In this document: piece by piece, positions 1-8,256 of the stretch
Position numbering within the stretch: position 1 is the first letter of the stretch
Layout of the letters: each line of letters starts with the position of its first letter
Assembly (NCBI GenBank): GCA_963752935.1
Contig: CAVWAL010000008.1
Location: 620,001-684,000 of the forward strand
Reading direction: 5' to 3'
Source of the DNA: RI-153 sp963752935
GTDB lineage: Bacteria > Chloroflexota > Anaerolineae > Caldilineales > Caldilineaceae
Length of the DNA stretch: 64,000 nucleotides
The notes under the pieces: model-generated
Databases searched by the model: none
What the model was told of the DNA's origin: nothing
What the model saw: only the letters and a program-made list of their open reading frames with translations
Program-made: the position numbers and the translations under genes

Positions 1-2
1 AT

Positions 3-431
3 ATTCTGTGGCGTCCTGAGTTCAACAAGCCCGAAGAGAACTACCGAGACTATTTCGACATGTGGCTGCGCATGGCCAAGAACATAGGCCAGTCGGGCCG
101 TCCAGTAGTCCTTTTTGGGGCGGGGATCGGGGTACCACATAACATTGAAGGCTGCACTGAACGGCGCTACTTGGCGGGTGTCCACTACCTGAGCCTTGTC
201 TGTAGCGACGATGTGCTGGCCCAAAGGTTGCAGCAGCGCCCGTCCTGGCGGCAGTCGAGCCAGTTGCCGTTTATCACAGAACAGCAGCGGTTCAATCATT
301 GGTTCCGCGAGTACAACCAAAATGCCGGGCACCCTCCCATCACCCTGGTCGACACAAGCACGGCCACCCTTGAAGAGACAGCGCAGGCCGTTGCCACCTG
401 GATCGATGGACACGTTGCCGCCGTAGCCTAG
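3..431 (+). CDS. P-loop kinase-like protein, C-terminal part (5' end outside window)
   Basis: The reading frame is open from base 3, so about 142 C-terminal residues are visible and the true start lies upstream of the window. The visible part has the look of the lid and C-terminal half of a small nucleotide or nucleoside kinase: a strand followed by a Cys-Ser-Asp-Asp turn, then RLQQRPSW (arginine-rich lid-like helix), and a closing helix. The P-loop would lie in the missing part, so catalysis cannot be checked. It ends just before a hairpin terminator and is not obviously in an operon with the transporter that follows. Two further small P-loop kinases occur in this window (6260 and 16907), but this one does not look like a close copy of either. 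Substrate unknown. Confidence 0.55.
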   Translation: MLWRPEFNKPEENYRDYFDMWLRMAKNIGQSGRPVVLFGAGIGVPHNIEGCTERRYLAGVHYLSLVCSDDVLAQRLQQRPSWRQSSQLPFITEQQRFNHWFREYNQNAGHPPITLVDTSTATLEETAQAVATWIDGHVAAVA

Positions 432-455
432 ACCGGCAGTTCTATCAGGAAGCAT

Positions 456-485
456 CTATGCGTAGCGAACCGGAAATGTTTGATC
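456..485 (+). repeat. Remnant of an ANT(6)-type gene start (30-bp direct repeat of 3140-3169)
   Basis: Thirty bases here match the start of the adenylyltransferase gene at 3140-3169 with a single mismatch: CT, then the ATG, then the codons for MRS-E-x-EMFD. Similarity fades after that, and upstream bases do not match. The piece has no ORF of its own. It sits on the other side of the sulP-usp pair from the intact gene, so the two copies flank that pair as direct repeats 2.68 kb apart. It is best read as a decayed duplicate or a scar of a rearrangement. Confidence 0.7.
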
Positions 486-529
486 GCGCCCCTGGCAACC
501 AAGCCGGCGGGCCGGTATTGCCTAAAGAA

Positions 530-565
530 GCCAGGGATGGAACTGTCCCTGGCCTCTCTCTTTCT
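530..565 (+). terminator. Candidate terminator hairpin after the first gene
   Basis: A perfect 8-bp inverted repeat (arms 530-537 and 546-553, 8-base loop) is followed by a pyrimidine-rich run with several T. It lies about 100 bases after the stop at 431. The U tract is poor, so it is only a candidate. The rest of the 432-748 gap holds the adenylyltransferase remnant and nothing else I can name. Confidence 0.4.
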
Positions 566-748
566 GGGCCGCTACAGCATCCGAAATACGGGAGTTTGCC
601 CAAATTGTGGTAAGGTCTAGTGTCCATTGGCACAGTTCGTGTTCGCATGGAGCAGACTGTGCATCAAGCTAGACCCAACAGCCCTTGTGAGACCATTCAC
701 GCCGGGGCTAAACAGTTATCGGTATCAACAACCAGGATAGGAATCTGT

Positions 749-2230
749 ATGTCTGTCTCTCGTCTTCAAGCCCAATGGTTTGGGAATATCCGCGGCGATC
801 TGCTGGCGGGTATGGTAGTTGCACTGGCCCTGATCCCCGAGGCCATCGCTTTTTCGATTATTGCCGGGGTTGATCCCAAAGTCGGGCTGTACGCATCGTT
901 TTGTATCGCCGTGGTGATCGCCTTTGTGGGGGGACGCGCAGGGATGATCTCCGCCGCTACCGGCGCCATGGCGTTGGTGATGGTTACGCTGGTGCGCGAT
1001 TACGGCCTGGAATACCTGCTGGCAGCGACGATCCTCACCGGGGCTTTGCAGATCCTGGCCGGCATCTTTAAGTTGGGGAGCCTGTTACGCTTTGTGTCGC
1101 GTTCAGTGATGACCGGCTTCGTCAATGCATTGGCAATCCTGATCTTCATGGCCCAATTGTCCGAATTCGACGGTGCCAGTTGGGTCGTCTACGCTATGGT
1201 AGCGGCAGGTCTGGCCATCATCTACCTCTTCCCCTATATCACAAAAGCCGTGCCGTCGCCCTTGATCGCCATTGTCTCGCTGACTGCTTTCAGCATGATC
1301 ATGGGCCTGGACATACGGACCGTAGGCGACATGGGCGAACTGCCCAGCACACTACCCCTGTTTTTGCTGCCCAACATTCCCCTCTCCCTGGAAACACTAC
1401 TGATCATCTTGCCCTATTCGGCTACCCTGGCCGTGGTAGGCTTGCTGGAATCTCTGATGACGGCCGTGATCGTGGACGATCTGACCGACACCTCAAGCGC
1501 CAAAAATCAAGAGTGCACCGGGCAGGGCATCGCCAACATCGTGGCCGGTTTCTTCGGGGGCATGGCCGGCTGCGCCATGATCGGCCAATCGGTGATCAAT
1601 GTGCAATCTGGCGGGCGAGGACGGCTTTCCACGCTCTTCGCCGGCTCCTTTCTGCTCTTTCTGATTCTGGTATTGGGGGATCTGGTGCAGCAGATCCCTA
1701 TGGCAGCCCTGGTCGCCGTGATGATTATGGTGTCCATCGGCACATTTAGCTGGTCTTCAATCAAGAACCTTACCGTTCACCCTACGACCTCGAATCTGGT
1801 CATGCTCTCAACGGTAATCGTTGTCGTAGTCACCCACAATCTGGCGCAGGGTGTAGCCGTAGGTGTGCTGATGAGCGCGCTCTTCTTTGCGCGCAAAGTC
1901 TCGCAACTGGTGGCTGTGCGTTCAGAACTCTCGACCGATGGCAATCAGCGCATCTACAAGGTCTATGGACAGATATTCTTCGCCTCTGCCGACCAATTTA
2001 TGGCCGGCTTTGATTTCAAAGAAGTCATCGAGCATGTGATCATCGACGTCAGTCAAGCGCACGTGTGGGATCTCACATCCGTGGGCGCGCTGGATAAGGT
2101 GATCCTCAAGTTCCGCCGTGAAGGAACCCACGTTGAACTGGTGGGCATGAACGAGGCCAGCACGACATTGGTGAACCAACTGGCCATCCACGACAAACCC
2201 GGCGCATTTGAACTCGCGACAAATCATTGA
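749..2230 (+). CDS. SulP family inorganic anion transporter with STAS domain
   Basis: A 493-residue integral membrane protein of the SulP/SLC26 family, which moves sulfate, bicarbonate or similar anions across the inner membrane. The N-terminal signature LAGMVVALALIPEAIAFS and the following GLYASF are typical. About ten to twelve hydrophobic segments follow up to about residue 390. The last ~95 residues form a cytoplasmic STAS domain (HVIIDVSQAHVWDLTSVGAL). The frame is open back to 620, but the ATG at 749 is chosen because AGGATAGG precedes it and the family normally starts with a short tail before RGDLLAG. The tandem universal stress protein starts 8 bases after the stop, so the two are probably cotranscribed. 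SulP-Usp pairings are common and may link transport to stress or energy status. The anion cannot be read from sequence; a BicA-like bicarbonate role is possible. Confidence 0.93.
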   Translation: MSVSRLQAQWFGNIRGDLLAGMVVALALIPEAIAFSIIAGVDPKVGLYASFCIAVVIAFVGGRAGMISAATGAMALVMVTLVRDYGLEYLLAATILTGALQILAGIFKLGSLLRFVSRSVMTGFVNALAILIFMAQLSEFDGASWVVYAMVAAGLAIIYLFPYITKAVPSPLIAIVSLTAFSMIMGLDIRTVGDMGELPSTLPLFLLPNIPLSLETLLIILPYSATLAVVGLLESLMTAVIVDDLTDTSSAKNQECTGQGIANIVAGFFGGMAGCAMIGQSVINVQSGGRGRLSTLFAGSFLLFLILVLGDLVQQIPMAALVAVMIMVSIGTFSWSSIKNLTVHPTTSNLVMLSTVIVVVVTHNLAQGVAVGVLMSALFFARKVSQLVAVRSELSTDGNQRIYKVYGQIFFASADQFMAGFDFKEVIEHVIIDVSQAHVWDLTSVGALDKVILKFRREGTHVELVGMNEASTTLVNQLAIHDKPGAFELATNH

Positions 2231-2238
2231 GGTGACTG

Positions 2239-3120
2239 ATGAACCTTCTCGACAGCAGAGCAACACATAAAGCAATCCTGACCTTTGTAGACGGCTCAAC
2301 TTACACCGACAGTGTCTGTGATCATGGGGCCTGGGCGAGCCGTCGTCTCAACGCACAGATACGCGTGCTTCACGTGCAGACACCGGGCGTCGACACGGCA
2401 AGGCCCAAAGACCTGAGCGGCGCAATTGGCTTAGGCGCCAAGAGTGCCCTCCTAGAGAAGCTGGCCCAAATGGATGAAGAGCGGGGACGGCTCGATCAGC
2501 AGAAGGGCAAGCTGATCCTGGAACACGCCAAAGCCCGCTTGATAGGCGCCGGCATCGTGGATATTGAAACAGTGCACCGGCGCGGTTCACTGACCGAGAC
2601 CATTGGCGAAATGGAAGCATCCGCGCAGTTGCTCATCTTAGGCAAACGTGGAGAACACGCCGATTTTGCCAGGCTACACCTCGGCTCAAATCTGGAACGG
2701 GCCCTCCGCTCTGCACACAAGCCGGTACTGGTAGCATCGCGTGCATTCCGTGAGATCAAGCGCTTTGTCATTGCATACGATGGCGGCCCCAGTACGCTTA
2801 AAGCCGTGGACTATCTCATCAGCAGTCCTCTCTTGCAGGGGCTAGAGTGTCACCTGCTCACAGTGGGCGCGAACAATGCAGAAAACCAGCGTACCCTGGA
2901 GGCAGCGACCCTCACGCTCAGGCAAGCCGGCTTCACCGTGCATCCCCTTCTGCTCCAAGGAGACGCCGACGATGTCATCTCCGATTATGCGGCATCCAAC
3001 GAAATGGATATGCTGGTTATGGGCGCATATGGCCATTCCAAAATCCGCACAATGATCATTGGTAGCACAACAAGCAACATGCTCAGATCCTGTACGATTC
3101 CCGTATTGATGTTCCGGTAA
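2239..3120 (+). CDS. Universal stress protein, two tandem UspA domains
   Basis: A 293-residue soluble protein made of two UspA folds in tandem (about 8-150 and 155-293). The second domain keeps the ATP-binding signature G-x2-G-x9-G-S/T in MGAYGHSKIRTMIIGST. The first is more divergent: its corresponding region, LGKRGEHADFARLHLGSNLE, still resembles the motif. Tandem Usps of the UspE/Rv type bind ATP and act in stress survival or dormancy. GAGGTGAC precedes the ATG at ribosome-binding distance. It lies 8 bases after sulP and 21 bases before the adenylyltransferase gene, so all three may share a transcript, with the Usp as a likely cytoplasmic partner of the SulP STAS domain (inference). Confidence 0.9.
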   Translation: MNLLDSRATHKAILTFVDGSTYTDSVCDHGAWASRRLNAQIRVLHVQTPGVDTARPKDLSGAIGLGAKSALLEKLAQMDEERGRLDQQKGKLILEHAKARLIGAGIVDIETVHRRGSLTETIGEMEASAQLLILGKRGEHADFARLHLGSNLERALRSAHKPVLVASRAFREIKRFVIAYDGGPSTLKAVDYLISSPLLQGLECHLLTVGANNAENQRTLEAATLTLRQAGFTVHPLLLQGDADDVISDYAASNEMDMLVMGAYGHSKIRTMIIGSTTSNMLRSCTIPVLMFR

Positions 3121-3141
3121 ATCACCATTGCGGAGAATACT

Positions 3142-4011
3142 ATGCGTAGCGAACAGGAAATGTTTGATCTCATCCTCGGCATCGCCCGCCAGGACGAACG
3201 CATCCGCGCCGTGATCATGAATGGGTCACGCGCCAACCCAAATGCCCCGCGTGACCCATTCCAGGATTTCGACATCGTCTACGTGGTCACTGACACCGCA
3301 TCCTTCAGAGCAGAACCGGCCTGGATCGAATGTTTCGGTGAGATGATGATCATGCAGCTCCCCGATGACATGGAGGGTGAACCATCGGATCCAGGCCACC
3401 ACTACGCCTATCTCATGCAATTTTCCGATGGCAACCGCATCGACCTGACGCTCTTCGCGGTCGACCGCCTCGCCCAAATGGAGCGCGACAGCCAAAGCAT
3501 TCTGCTCCTCGATAAGGATGGCATCGTCGATCCGTATCCCCCGGCGAGCGACCGCGATTACCTGCCCAAGCCGCCTACCGCCAAACAGTTCGCCGACTGC
3601 TGCAACGAGTTCTGGTGGGTGAGCACCTACATTGCCAAGGGCTTGTGGCGACAAGAAATCACATACGCCCTCGACGTACGCGACACATACGTGCGCCCTC
3701 AATTGATGAAGATGCTCACCTGGCAGGTGGGCATCGGCACAGACTTTGCACACAGCCCCGGCAAGTCAGGTAAATACCTGCAACGCTTCCTCGAACGGGA
3801 AACATGGCAGGCGCTGCTGAACACCTACTCCGACGCCGACTACGACCGGGCCTGGGATGCCCAGGAAGCTATGAGCGAACTCTTTCGCGCCACCGCGCTC
3901 ACCGTTGCCGGCCATTTCGGCTTCGACTACCCCCACGCCGACGATCGGCGAGTCAGCGAACATTTGCGTCATGTACGGGCGCTGCCACGTGATGCAAACA
4001 CAATCTATTGA
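3142..4011 (+). CDS. aadK: Aminoglycoside 6-adenylyltransferase family protein (AadK/ANT(6)-like)
   Basis: At 289 residues it has the usual length of ANT(6) enzymes, which transfer AMP from ATP to the 6-hydroxyl of streptomycin. The N-terminus follows the family closely: MRSEQEMFDLILGIA, DERIRAVIMNGSRAN, then PFQDFDIVYVV with the G-S-R and D-x-D metal-binding residues of the nucleotidyltransferase fold. The C-terminal helical part with KMLTWQVGI is also typical. The ATG has GGAGAA upstream. Base composition matches its neighbours and there is no mobile element nearby, so it looks like a resident chromosomal homologue, not a recently acquired resistance gene. Whether it confers streptomycin resistance is unknown. 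A 30-bp copy of its start lies at 456-485. Confidence 0.88.
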   Translation: MRSEQEMFDLILGIARQDERIRAVIMNGSRANPNAPRDPFQDFDIVYVVTDTASFRAEPAWIECFGEMMIMQLPDDMEGEPSDPGHHYAYLMQFSDGNRIDLTLFAVDRLAQMERDSQSILLLDKDGIVDPYPPASDRDYLPKPPTAKQFADCCNEFWWVSTYIAKGLWRQEITYALDVRDTYVRPQLMKMLTWQVGIGTDFAHSPGKSGKYLQRFLERETWQALLNTYSDADYDRAWDAQEAMSELFRATALTVAGHFGFDYPHADDRRVSEHLRHVRALPRDANTIY

Positions 4012-4052
4012 GCAAACCCGAAGCGGAACGACAGCCCGTCGTCCTCGTGGGC

Positions 4053-4081
4053 TTGGCAGTGCCGCCTGACACGGGTACAAT
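4053..4081 (+). promoter_or_regulatory. Sigma-70 type promoter for the HhH protein and ABC exporter
   Basis: TTGGCA at 4053-4058 and TACAAT at 4076-4081 are separated by exactly 17 bases; each hexamer matches five of six consensus positions. It sits 45 bases upstream of the ATG at 4126. Confidence 0.6.
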
Positions 4082-4125
4082 GCCAATAGTGATCTGTTCG
4101 TTCTGGCGTAGAAAGGAAAGCAACG

Positions 4126-4341
4126 ATGCCATCCCCCCGAAAAGATGAACTGGTCAGCAATTTGCCATCAGGCGTATCAGCACCGGCGCGGCGTGCCCTT
4201 GCTTCCGCCGGCTATACCGATCTCCAAGAACTGACCCAGGCGACGGAAGCCGAGCTTTTGAAGCTCCACGGAATGGGCCCCAAAGCCATTGGGTTGATCC
4301 GCAATGCGCTGGAGGCCCGCGGCCTCTCATTCAAAGAGTAA
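4126..4341 (+). CDS. Small helix-hairpin-helix DNA-binding protein
   Basis: A 71-residue protein. The core reads L-P-S-G-V-S-A-P-A-R-R-A-L, then AGYTDLQELTQATEAELLKLHGMGPKAIGLI, which is a helix-hairpin-helix motif (HGMGPKA hairpin) as found in the RNA polymerase alpha C-terminal domain and in many short stand-alone bacterial proteins. It should bind DNA without strong sequence preference. AGAAAGGAAAG precedes the ATG. Its own promoter lies just upstream, and the ABC exporter ATG begins 43 bases after its stop. The cellular role is unknown. Confidence 0.8.
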   Translation: MPSPRKDELVSNLPSGVSAPARRALASAGYTDLQELTQATEAELLKLHGMGPKAIGLIRNALEARGLSFKE

Positions 4342-4384
4342 CAACTCCTCCATCGGAGCACGCTCCATAGCAGAAGGAAGCATC

Positions 4385-6235
4385 ATGTTTCAGGGTAGAA
4401 GACGTCGGTCAACAGAAGATCGCCCTACACCGGATACACCCGTCAATTGGCGCAGGCTTTGGGGCTATCTCAAACCGTACCGGGGACGGATGGCGCTGGC
4501 GATTAGCGCGCTGGCTGTTTCCAGCGCCATGGGGCTGACCTTTCCGCTCGTGATTGTGCGCTTGCTCGACTCGGTGCTAAAACAGCAGGATTTGACGCAG
4601 CTCAACTGGTTGACGCTGGCGCTGATCGGTGTCTTTTTTGTGCAAGCATCCTTCACGTTGGTACAGAGCTACACGCTCAACTTTGTAGGCGAACACATTG
4701 TCCTCGATCTGCGCGCCCAACTGTATCGACATTTGCAGAGCCTTTCGCTAGGCTTTTTCGCCAACCGCCGCATCGGTGAAATCCTCTCGCGCATCTCCAG
4801 CGATGTGACCCAGGTGCGGACGCTGCTCACCAACAACAGCACGCAACTGCTCAGCAATATTGTGTCGTTGATTGGCTCGGTGGTGATAGTCTTCTTGCTC
4901 AATCCGCGCCTGGTCATCTTTGTGCTGGTGTTGATGCTGGCCATTGTCGGCGTCGCCGTGGGCTATGGCCGCTCTCTGCAACGCATGAGCACCAAAGTGC
5001 AAGATTCTCTGGCCGATTCAACCGTGGCCGTTGAAGAAGGGCTACAGGGAATTCGCATCGTCAAGAGTTTTACCAACGAGAACCACGAGGTCAATCGCTA
5101 CCAGGGCTTCTTGCAGACCACGTTGCAGGTTGCCCTGAAGTTGGCCCTCTACCGCGCCACCTTTGGCGGACTCATGGCCTTCCTCGGCTTTGGTGCGGTG
5201 GCGGCCATCCTCTGGTTTAGCGGACGCGAAGTGCTGGCCGGACGTCTTGAATTTTCCACGATCAGCGGCTTTCTCATCTATTCCATCGCGATTGCCACCA
5301 GTCTCGGGGGGCTTTCGAGTCTTTACGGACAGTTTCGTGAGGCAATAGGCGCCATCCAGCGCGTCTTTGAGATATTGGATACCCCACCTGCGGTGGCAGA
5401 TGCACCCAACGCGGGGACGTTGCCCGCCGTCAAGGGTGGCATCGCTTTTGATCAGGTCTCCTTCGGTTACGAGACCGATGTCGCCGTGATCAACGATGTG
5501 TCGCTCGACATCGCGCCCGGCGAGATCGTCGCCCTGGTCGGCCCCAGCGGTGCGGGCAAGAGCACGCTATTCAACCTGATCCCCCGTTTCTATGACCCCA
5601 CCCACGGGGCTATCACGATTGACGGCGTGGATATCCGTACGGTCACGCAACAGAGTCTGCGCGCCCAGATCGGCCTCGTGCCTCAGGAGACGATCCTCTT
5701 CGGCGGCACGATCCGCGACAACATTGTCTATGGTCGACTTGACGCCAGCGAAGCAGAGATCGTCAACGCCGCCAAGGCGGCTAACGCACACACCTTTATC
5801 ATGGAGACGCCCAAGGGATATGACACGGTCGTGGGCGAGCGCGGGGTAAAGCTGAGCGGCGGACAGCGCCAACGCCTGGCGATTGCGCGGGCGATCCTCA
5901 AGAATCCGCGCATTCTACTCCTCGACGAAGCCACCAGCTCGCTCGACAGTGAGTCCGAAGAGCTGGTGCAAGATGCACTGGATCGCCTGATGCAGGGGCG
6001 CACCTCGGTGATCATTGCGCATCGGTTAAGCACGATCAAAATTGCCCATCGCATCATCGTAATCGACCAGGGGCGTATTGAAGAAGTTGGAGATCATGAG
6101 ACGCTGATGGCGCACAACGGGCTCTATGCACACCTCTATTCGCTCCAATTCCGCACAAATGAGGTGGCTGAGGAGTTTATACCGGACCTGGGAACGACAT
6201 CGGCCTCTTTACGAGGAAGCGCACAGAAAGTTTGA
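4385..6235 (+). CDS. ABC transporter, fused permease and ATPase (MsbA/multidrug exporter type)
   Basis: A 616-residue half-transporter that should act as a homodimer or heterodimer to export lipids, drugs or peptides. Residues ~30-330 carry six transmembrane helices (type I exporter fold) and residues ~350-600 the ATPase. It has Walker A GPSGAGKST, Q-loop in LVPQETILF, signature LSGGQRQRL, Walker B ILLLDEATSSLD and the H-loop in IIAHRLST. All catalytic residues are present. The frame is open upstream to 4304 inside the HhH gene, but the ATG at 4385 has AGAAGGAAG at good spacing and gives a normal N-terminus. Only one half-transporter is present here. Substrate is not predictable. Confidence 0.93.
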   Translation: MFQGRRRRSTEDRPTPDTPVNWRRLWGYLKPYRGRMALAISALAVSSAMGLTFPLVIVRLLDSVLKQQDLTQLNWLTLALIGVFFVQASFTLVQSYTLNFVGEHIVLDLRAQLYRHLQSLSLGFFANRRIGEILSRISSDVTQVRTLLTNNSTQLLSNIVSLIGSVVIVFLLNPRLVIFVLVLMLAIVGVAVGYGRSLQRMSTKVQDSLADSTVAVEEGLQGIRIVKSFTNENHEVNRYQGFLQTTLQVALKLALYRATFGGLMAFLGFGAVAAILWFSGREVLAGRLEFSTISGFLIYSIAIATSLGGLSSLYGQFREAIGAIQRVFEILDTPPAVADAPNAGTLPAVKGGIAFDQVSFGYETDVAVINDVSLDIAPGEIVALVGPSGAGKSTLFNLIPRFYDPTHGAITIDGVDIRTVTQQSLRAQIGLVPQETILFGGTIRDNIVYGRLDASEAEIVNAAKAANAHTFIMETPKGYDTVVGERGVKLSGGQRQRLAIARAILKNPRILLLDEATSSLDSESEELVQDALDRLMQGRTSVIIAHRLSTIKIAHRIIVIDQGRIEEVGDHETLMAHNGLYAHLYSLQFRTNEVAEEFIPDLGTTSASLRGSAQKV

Positions 6236-6259
6236 TCCACCACGGAACCCATTCCAGCA

Positions 6260-6943
6260 ATGCGATTTCAGATCAATCGGCAACTGATTGCTCAGGTGCG
6301 CCCGATTTTTCAGCAGCACAAGCGGCTTTTTTGGATCGTCGGCGGGGCCGGTTCGGGGAAAAGCACCATCTCCTCTGCTCTGGCAGAAAGGACGGGCATC
6401 CCCATCTATGACATGGACGCCCACATTTACGGCGATTATCACGAACGGTTCACGCCCGATCTCCACCCCGTCAACTATGCGTGGGCTGCCGCCGAAAATG
6501 GACTGGCCTGGCTGCTCAACCTGTCCTGGTCCGAGTTCGACACGTTCAACCGCGCTGCCCTGCCCGAGTACCTCGCTCTGCTCGCCGAAGATTTGCACGC
6601 ATTCGGTCCGCAGGCAGGTCTCATTGTGGATGGCGGTATCTGCAACCCCGCATTGCTGGCGCAGGTCCTCGCTGCCCGGCAGATCGTTTGTCTGGCCGGG
6701 CCAGAGCGTTCTAGCGCCGAAGTGTGGGAAGGTGATACAAACCGCCTCGCCATGAAAGACTTGATCCAACAATTGCCGGCAGGCGTGGCCATGTGGCGTC
6801 GCTTCCTGGACTTTGACAAACGGATTACGCAGACGATCCTCAGGGAAAGCGGCGAAAGCGGCATTGCGATCTGCGCCAGAAGCGACGCTGAATCGGTAGA
6901 GCTTTTCGCAGAACGGGTCGCCGCTGCCTTCCATCTTCACTGA
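6260..6943 (+). CDS. P-loop kinase-like ATP-binding protein
   Basis: A 227-residue protein with a clear Walker A near residue 28 (GGAGSGKST), followed by ALAERTGIPIYDMDAHIYGDY, where the Asp pair resembles the substrate-binding DxD of shikimate- or nucleoside-kinase-like folds. A second strand ends in VDGGIC (Walker B-like). The family is not one I can name; related proteins are usually annotated as AAA or broad-specificity kinases. It starts 25 bases after the exporter stop, without a convincing ribosome-binding site, which suggests coupling to the exporter. Substrate unknown. Confidence 0.7.
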   Translation: MRFQINRQLIAQVRPIFQQHKRLFWIVGGAGSGKSTISSALAERTGIPIYDMDAHIYGDYHERFTPDLHPVNYAWAAAENGLAWLLNLSWSEFDTFNRAALPEYLALLAEDLHAFGPQAGLIVDGGICNPALLAQVLAARQIVCLAGPERSSAEVWEGDTNRLAMKDLIQQLPAGVAMWRRFLDFDKRITQTILRESGESGIAICARSDAESVELFAERVAAAFHLH

Positions 6944-7003
6944 TCCCGTTGTGCCGCCCTTGACTACCCGCTTGGTGAAGCGGGGCGAGAAAGGAGATCC
7001 ACG

Positions 7004-7744
7004 GTGACTACGCCCAACGAACTCCGAATCCAACTGACGGACGACGACATTGCGGCCAACCGGCAAGGAAAACTCAGCGCCGCCCAGATCCCGTTGATTC
7101 AGTCACAACGGCTGATTGGGCTGGCGGGTTCAGCCGGGTTGGCCGCGTGCGTCATCGGGATCGGCGTTCTCCTTGTTCTCAAACTACGACTTCCCGCCTT
7201 CGCAGCGCGTGGGCAGCTCTTTCTTGCCATCCCCTTGCTCCTCTTTTGGATGTGGGTCCTCAGCGAAATGCCGAGGCGCCGGCGCCAGGCCAACCTCGAT
7301 CTCGCCACCGGCGACGTTGCCGCCGTGGAAGGGATCGTTCAAACCGACATTGACTTTGGCATCGGGCTGTTTCGCACTGTTTCCCGCTCCATTCGTGTGG
7401 GCGACCTTTCTTTTCGCATCCCCCAGGCGCTGCAACAGGCATTTGAGAGTGGGCGACGTTACCGCATCTACTACACGGCGCACGGACACCAATTCCTGGG
7501 CGCGCTGCGCCTGGTCGACGAAGCATCCACGCCCGAGCCGCCCAGACTCGTGGAACCACTCACCCCACGCGAGTTAGAAGTCCTGCCCCTGCTGGTCGCG
7601 GGGCTGACCAACCGCCAGATCGCCGATCAACTCTCCCTTTCTGTAAACACGATCAAAATGTACACATCCCAACTCTACGCCAAACTGGGTGTCAGCCGCC
7701 GCGCCGAAGCCATTGCACACGCCCATGAACTAGAACTCCTCTGA
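7004..7744 (+). CDS. Membrane-anchored LuxR/GerE-type transcriptional regulator
   Basis: A 246-residue protein starting at a GTG with AAGGAGAT eight bases upstream. Two hydrophobic helices (about residues 36-58 and 69-87) separated by a short arginine-poor loop are followed by a basic patch PRRRRQ, a middle domain of about 80 residues, and a C-terminal LuxR helix-turn-helix (LTPRELEVLPLLVAGLTNRQ, then IADQLSLSVNTIKMYTSQLY). The HTH keeps the usual T-P-R-E, G-x-T/S-N and V-x-x-H/Y pattern. The topology puts both the middle domain and HTH in the cytoplasm. There is no receiver domain, so it is not a standard response regulator; it may sense something in or at the membrane (inference). A 42-residue membrane protein follows. 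Confidence 0.78.
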   Translation: MTTPNELRIQLTDDDIAANRQGKLSAAQIPLIQSQRLIGLAGSAGLAACVIGIGVLLVLKLRLPAFAARGQLFLAIPLLLFWMWVLSEMPRRRRQANLDLATGDVAAVEGIVQTDIDFGIGLFRTVSRSIRVGDLSFRIPQALQQAFESGRRYRIYYTAHGHQFLGALRLVDEASTPEPPRLVEPLTPRELEVLPLLVAGLTNRQIADQLSLSVNTIKMYTSQLYAKLGVSRRAEAIAHAHELELL

Positions 7745-7812
7745 AAACCACCCATTTCCCACCCATTCGTCTATAGATTCCCGGTCTCTCATGTGCCAGG
7801 CTAGAGCACGAT

Positions 7813-7840
7813 ACCGGACATGAGCCGATGGTCCGGTCTT
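7813..7840 (+). terminator. Candidate terminator after the membrane LuxR gene
   Basis: A 7-bp perfect stem (7813-7819 with 7831-7837) around an 11-base loop is followed by TCTTCC. It lies 70 bases after the stop of the LuxR-type gene and before the microprotein. The weak T run makes it a tentative call. Confidence 0.35.
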
Positions 7841-7892
7841 CCCGATAGCGTTTCATCCTTTCGTAATCGGCACAGTAACAAGGAGATCGACC

Positions 7893-8021
7893 GTGCACAA
7901 CCTCTACCTGATCCGCCGCCGCTTCGGCAAAGAGAAGGGCAACCGCATCATTCTGATCTTGGCAAGCCTGAGCCTGATCCTGTTGGGCGTGGGTGTAAGC
8001 CTGCTGGTTCTGGTGCAGTAA
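7893..8021 (+). CDS. 42-residue single-span membrane microprotein
   Basis: A short ORF begins with GTG at 7893 and has a strong ribosome-binding site, AAGGAGA at 7880-7886. The peptide has a basic N-terminal part (HNLYLIRRRFGKEKGNR) and then one uninterrupted hydrophobic helix of about 23 residues ending in VLVQ and a TAA stop. The positive-inside rule predicts the N-terminus in the cytoplasm. It has no recognisable family. The start signal, the clean charge-then-helix design and its place directly behind a membrane-bound regulator make it more than chance. It might modulate a membrane complex, but nothing in the sequence shows which. Confidence 0.55.
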   Translation: MHNLYLIRRRFGKEKGNRIILILASLSLILLGVGVSLLVLVQ

Positions 8022-8035
8022 AGAGTCCCAGAAGA

Positions 8036-8156
8036 CCCCTGCACCGCTGTCCTCGCGGGCCGCTGAGGACAGCGGGCCTCTGAGGACAGCGGTGCAGGGA
8101 GGGAGCTGTTGCCGCGTACATGGAGTGATCCTCGATTGGAGACACCCACAGCGCGA
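8036..8156. repeat. Dispersed palindromic intergenic repeat, copy A
   Basis: This stretch has two parts. Bases 8036-8100 form a long imperfect hairpin: CCCTGCACCGCTGTCCTC on the left pairs with its complement ending at 8100, and inside it sits CCGCTGAGGACAGCGG (8060-8075). Bases 8101-8156 match 38921-38976 at 46 of 56 positions by eye, including an identical ATTGGAGACACCCA core. The reverse complement of the inner 16-mer recurs at 39013-39028. It is therefore a copy of a mobile or expanding non-coding repeat, placed between convergent genes. Confidence 0.7.
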
Positions 8157-8185
8157 TCAACCAAAACTGAGTCTTTCAGGGGCGC

Positions 8186-8241
8186 CTACCCGATCGGGTA
8201 GACCGGTCGCCGGTGACAAACCGGGGCGACTTGTTCGCCCC
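8186..8241. terminator. Palindrome and hairpin between convergent genes
   Basis: A perfect 16-base palindrome (CTACCCGATCGGGTAG, 8186-8201) is followed by a 7-bp GC-rich stem with 5-base loop (8223-8229 with 8235-8241). They lie just downstream of the minus-strand ABC permease stop at 8257 and could end that transcript, though no good T run follows on either strand. Confidence 0.3.
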
Positions 8242-8256
8242 CTCCGTCTATCACGC

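Noticed and set aside
3142..4011. Adenylyltransferase gene as a recently acquired resistance gene
   Set aside because: Base composition fits its neighbours and no integron, IS or transposase is near. The remnant copy at 456 suggests local duplication, not import.
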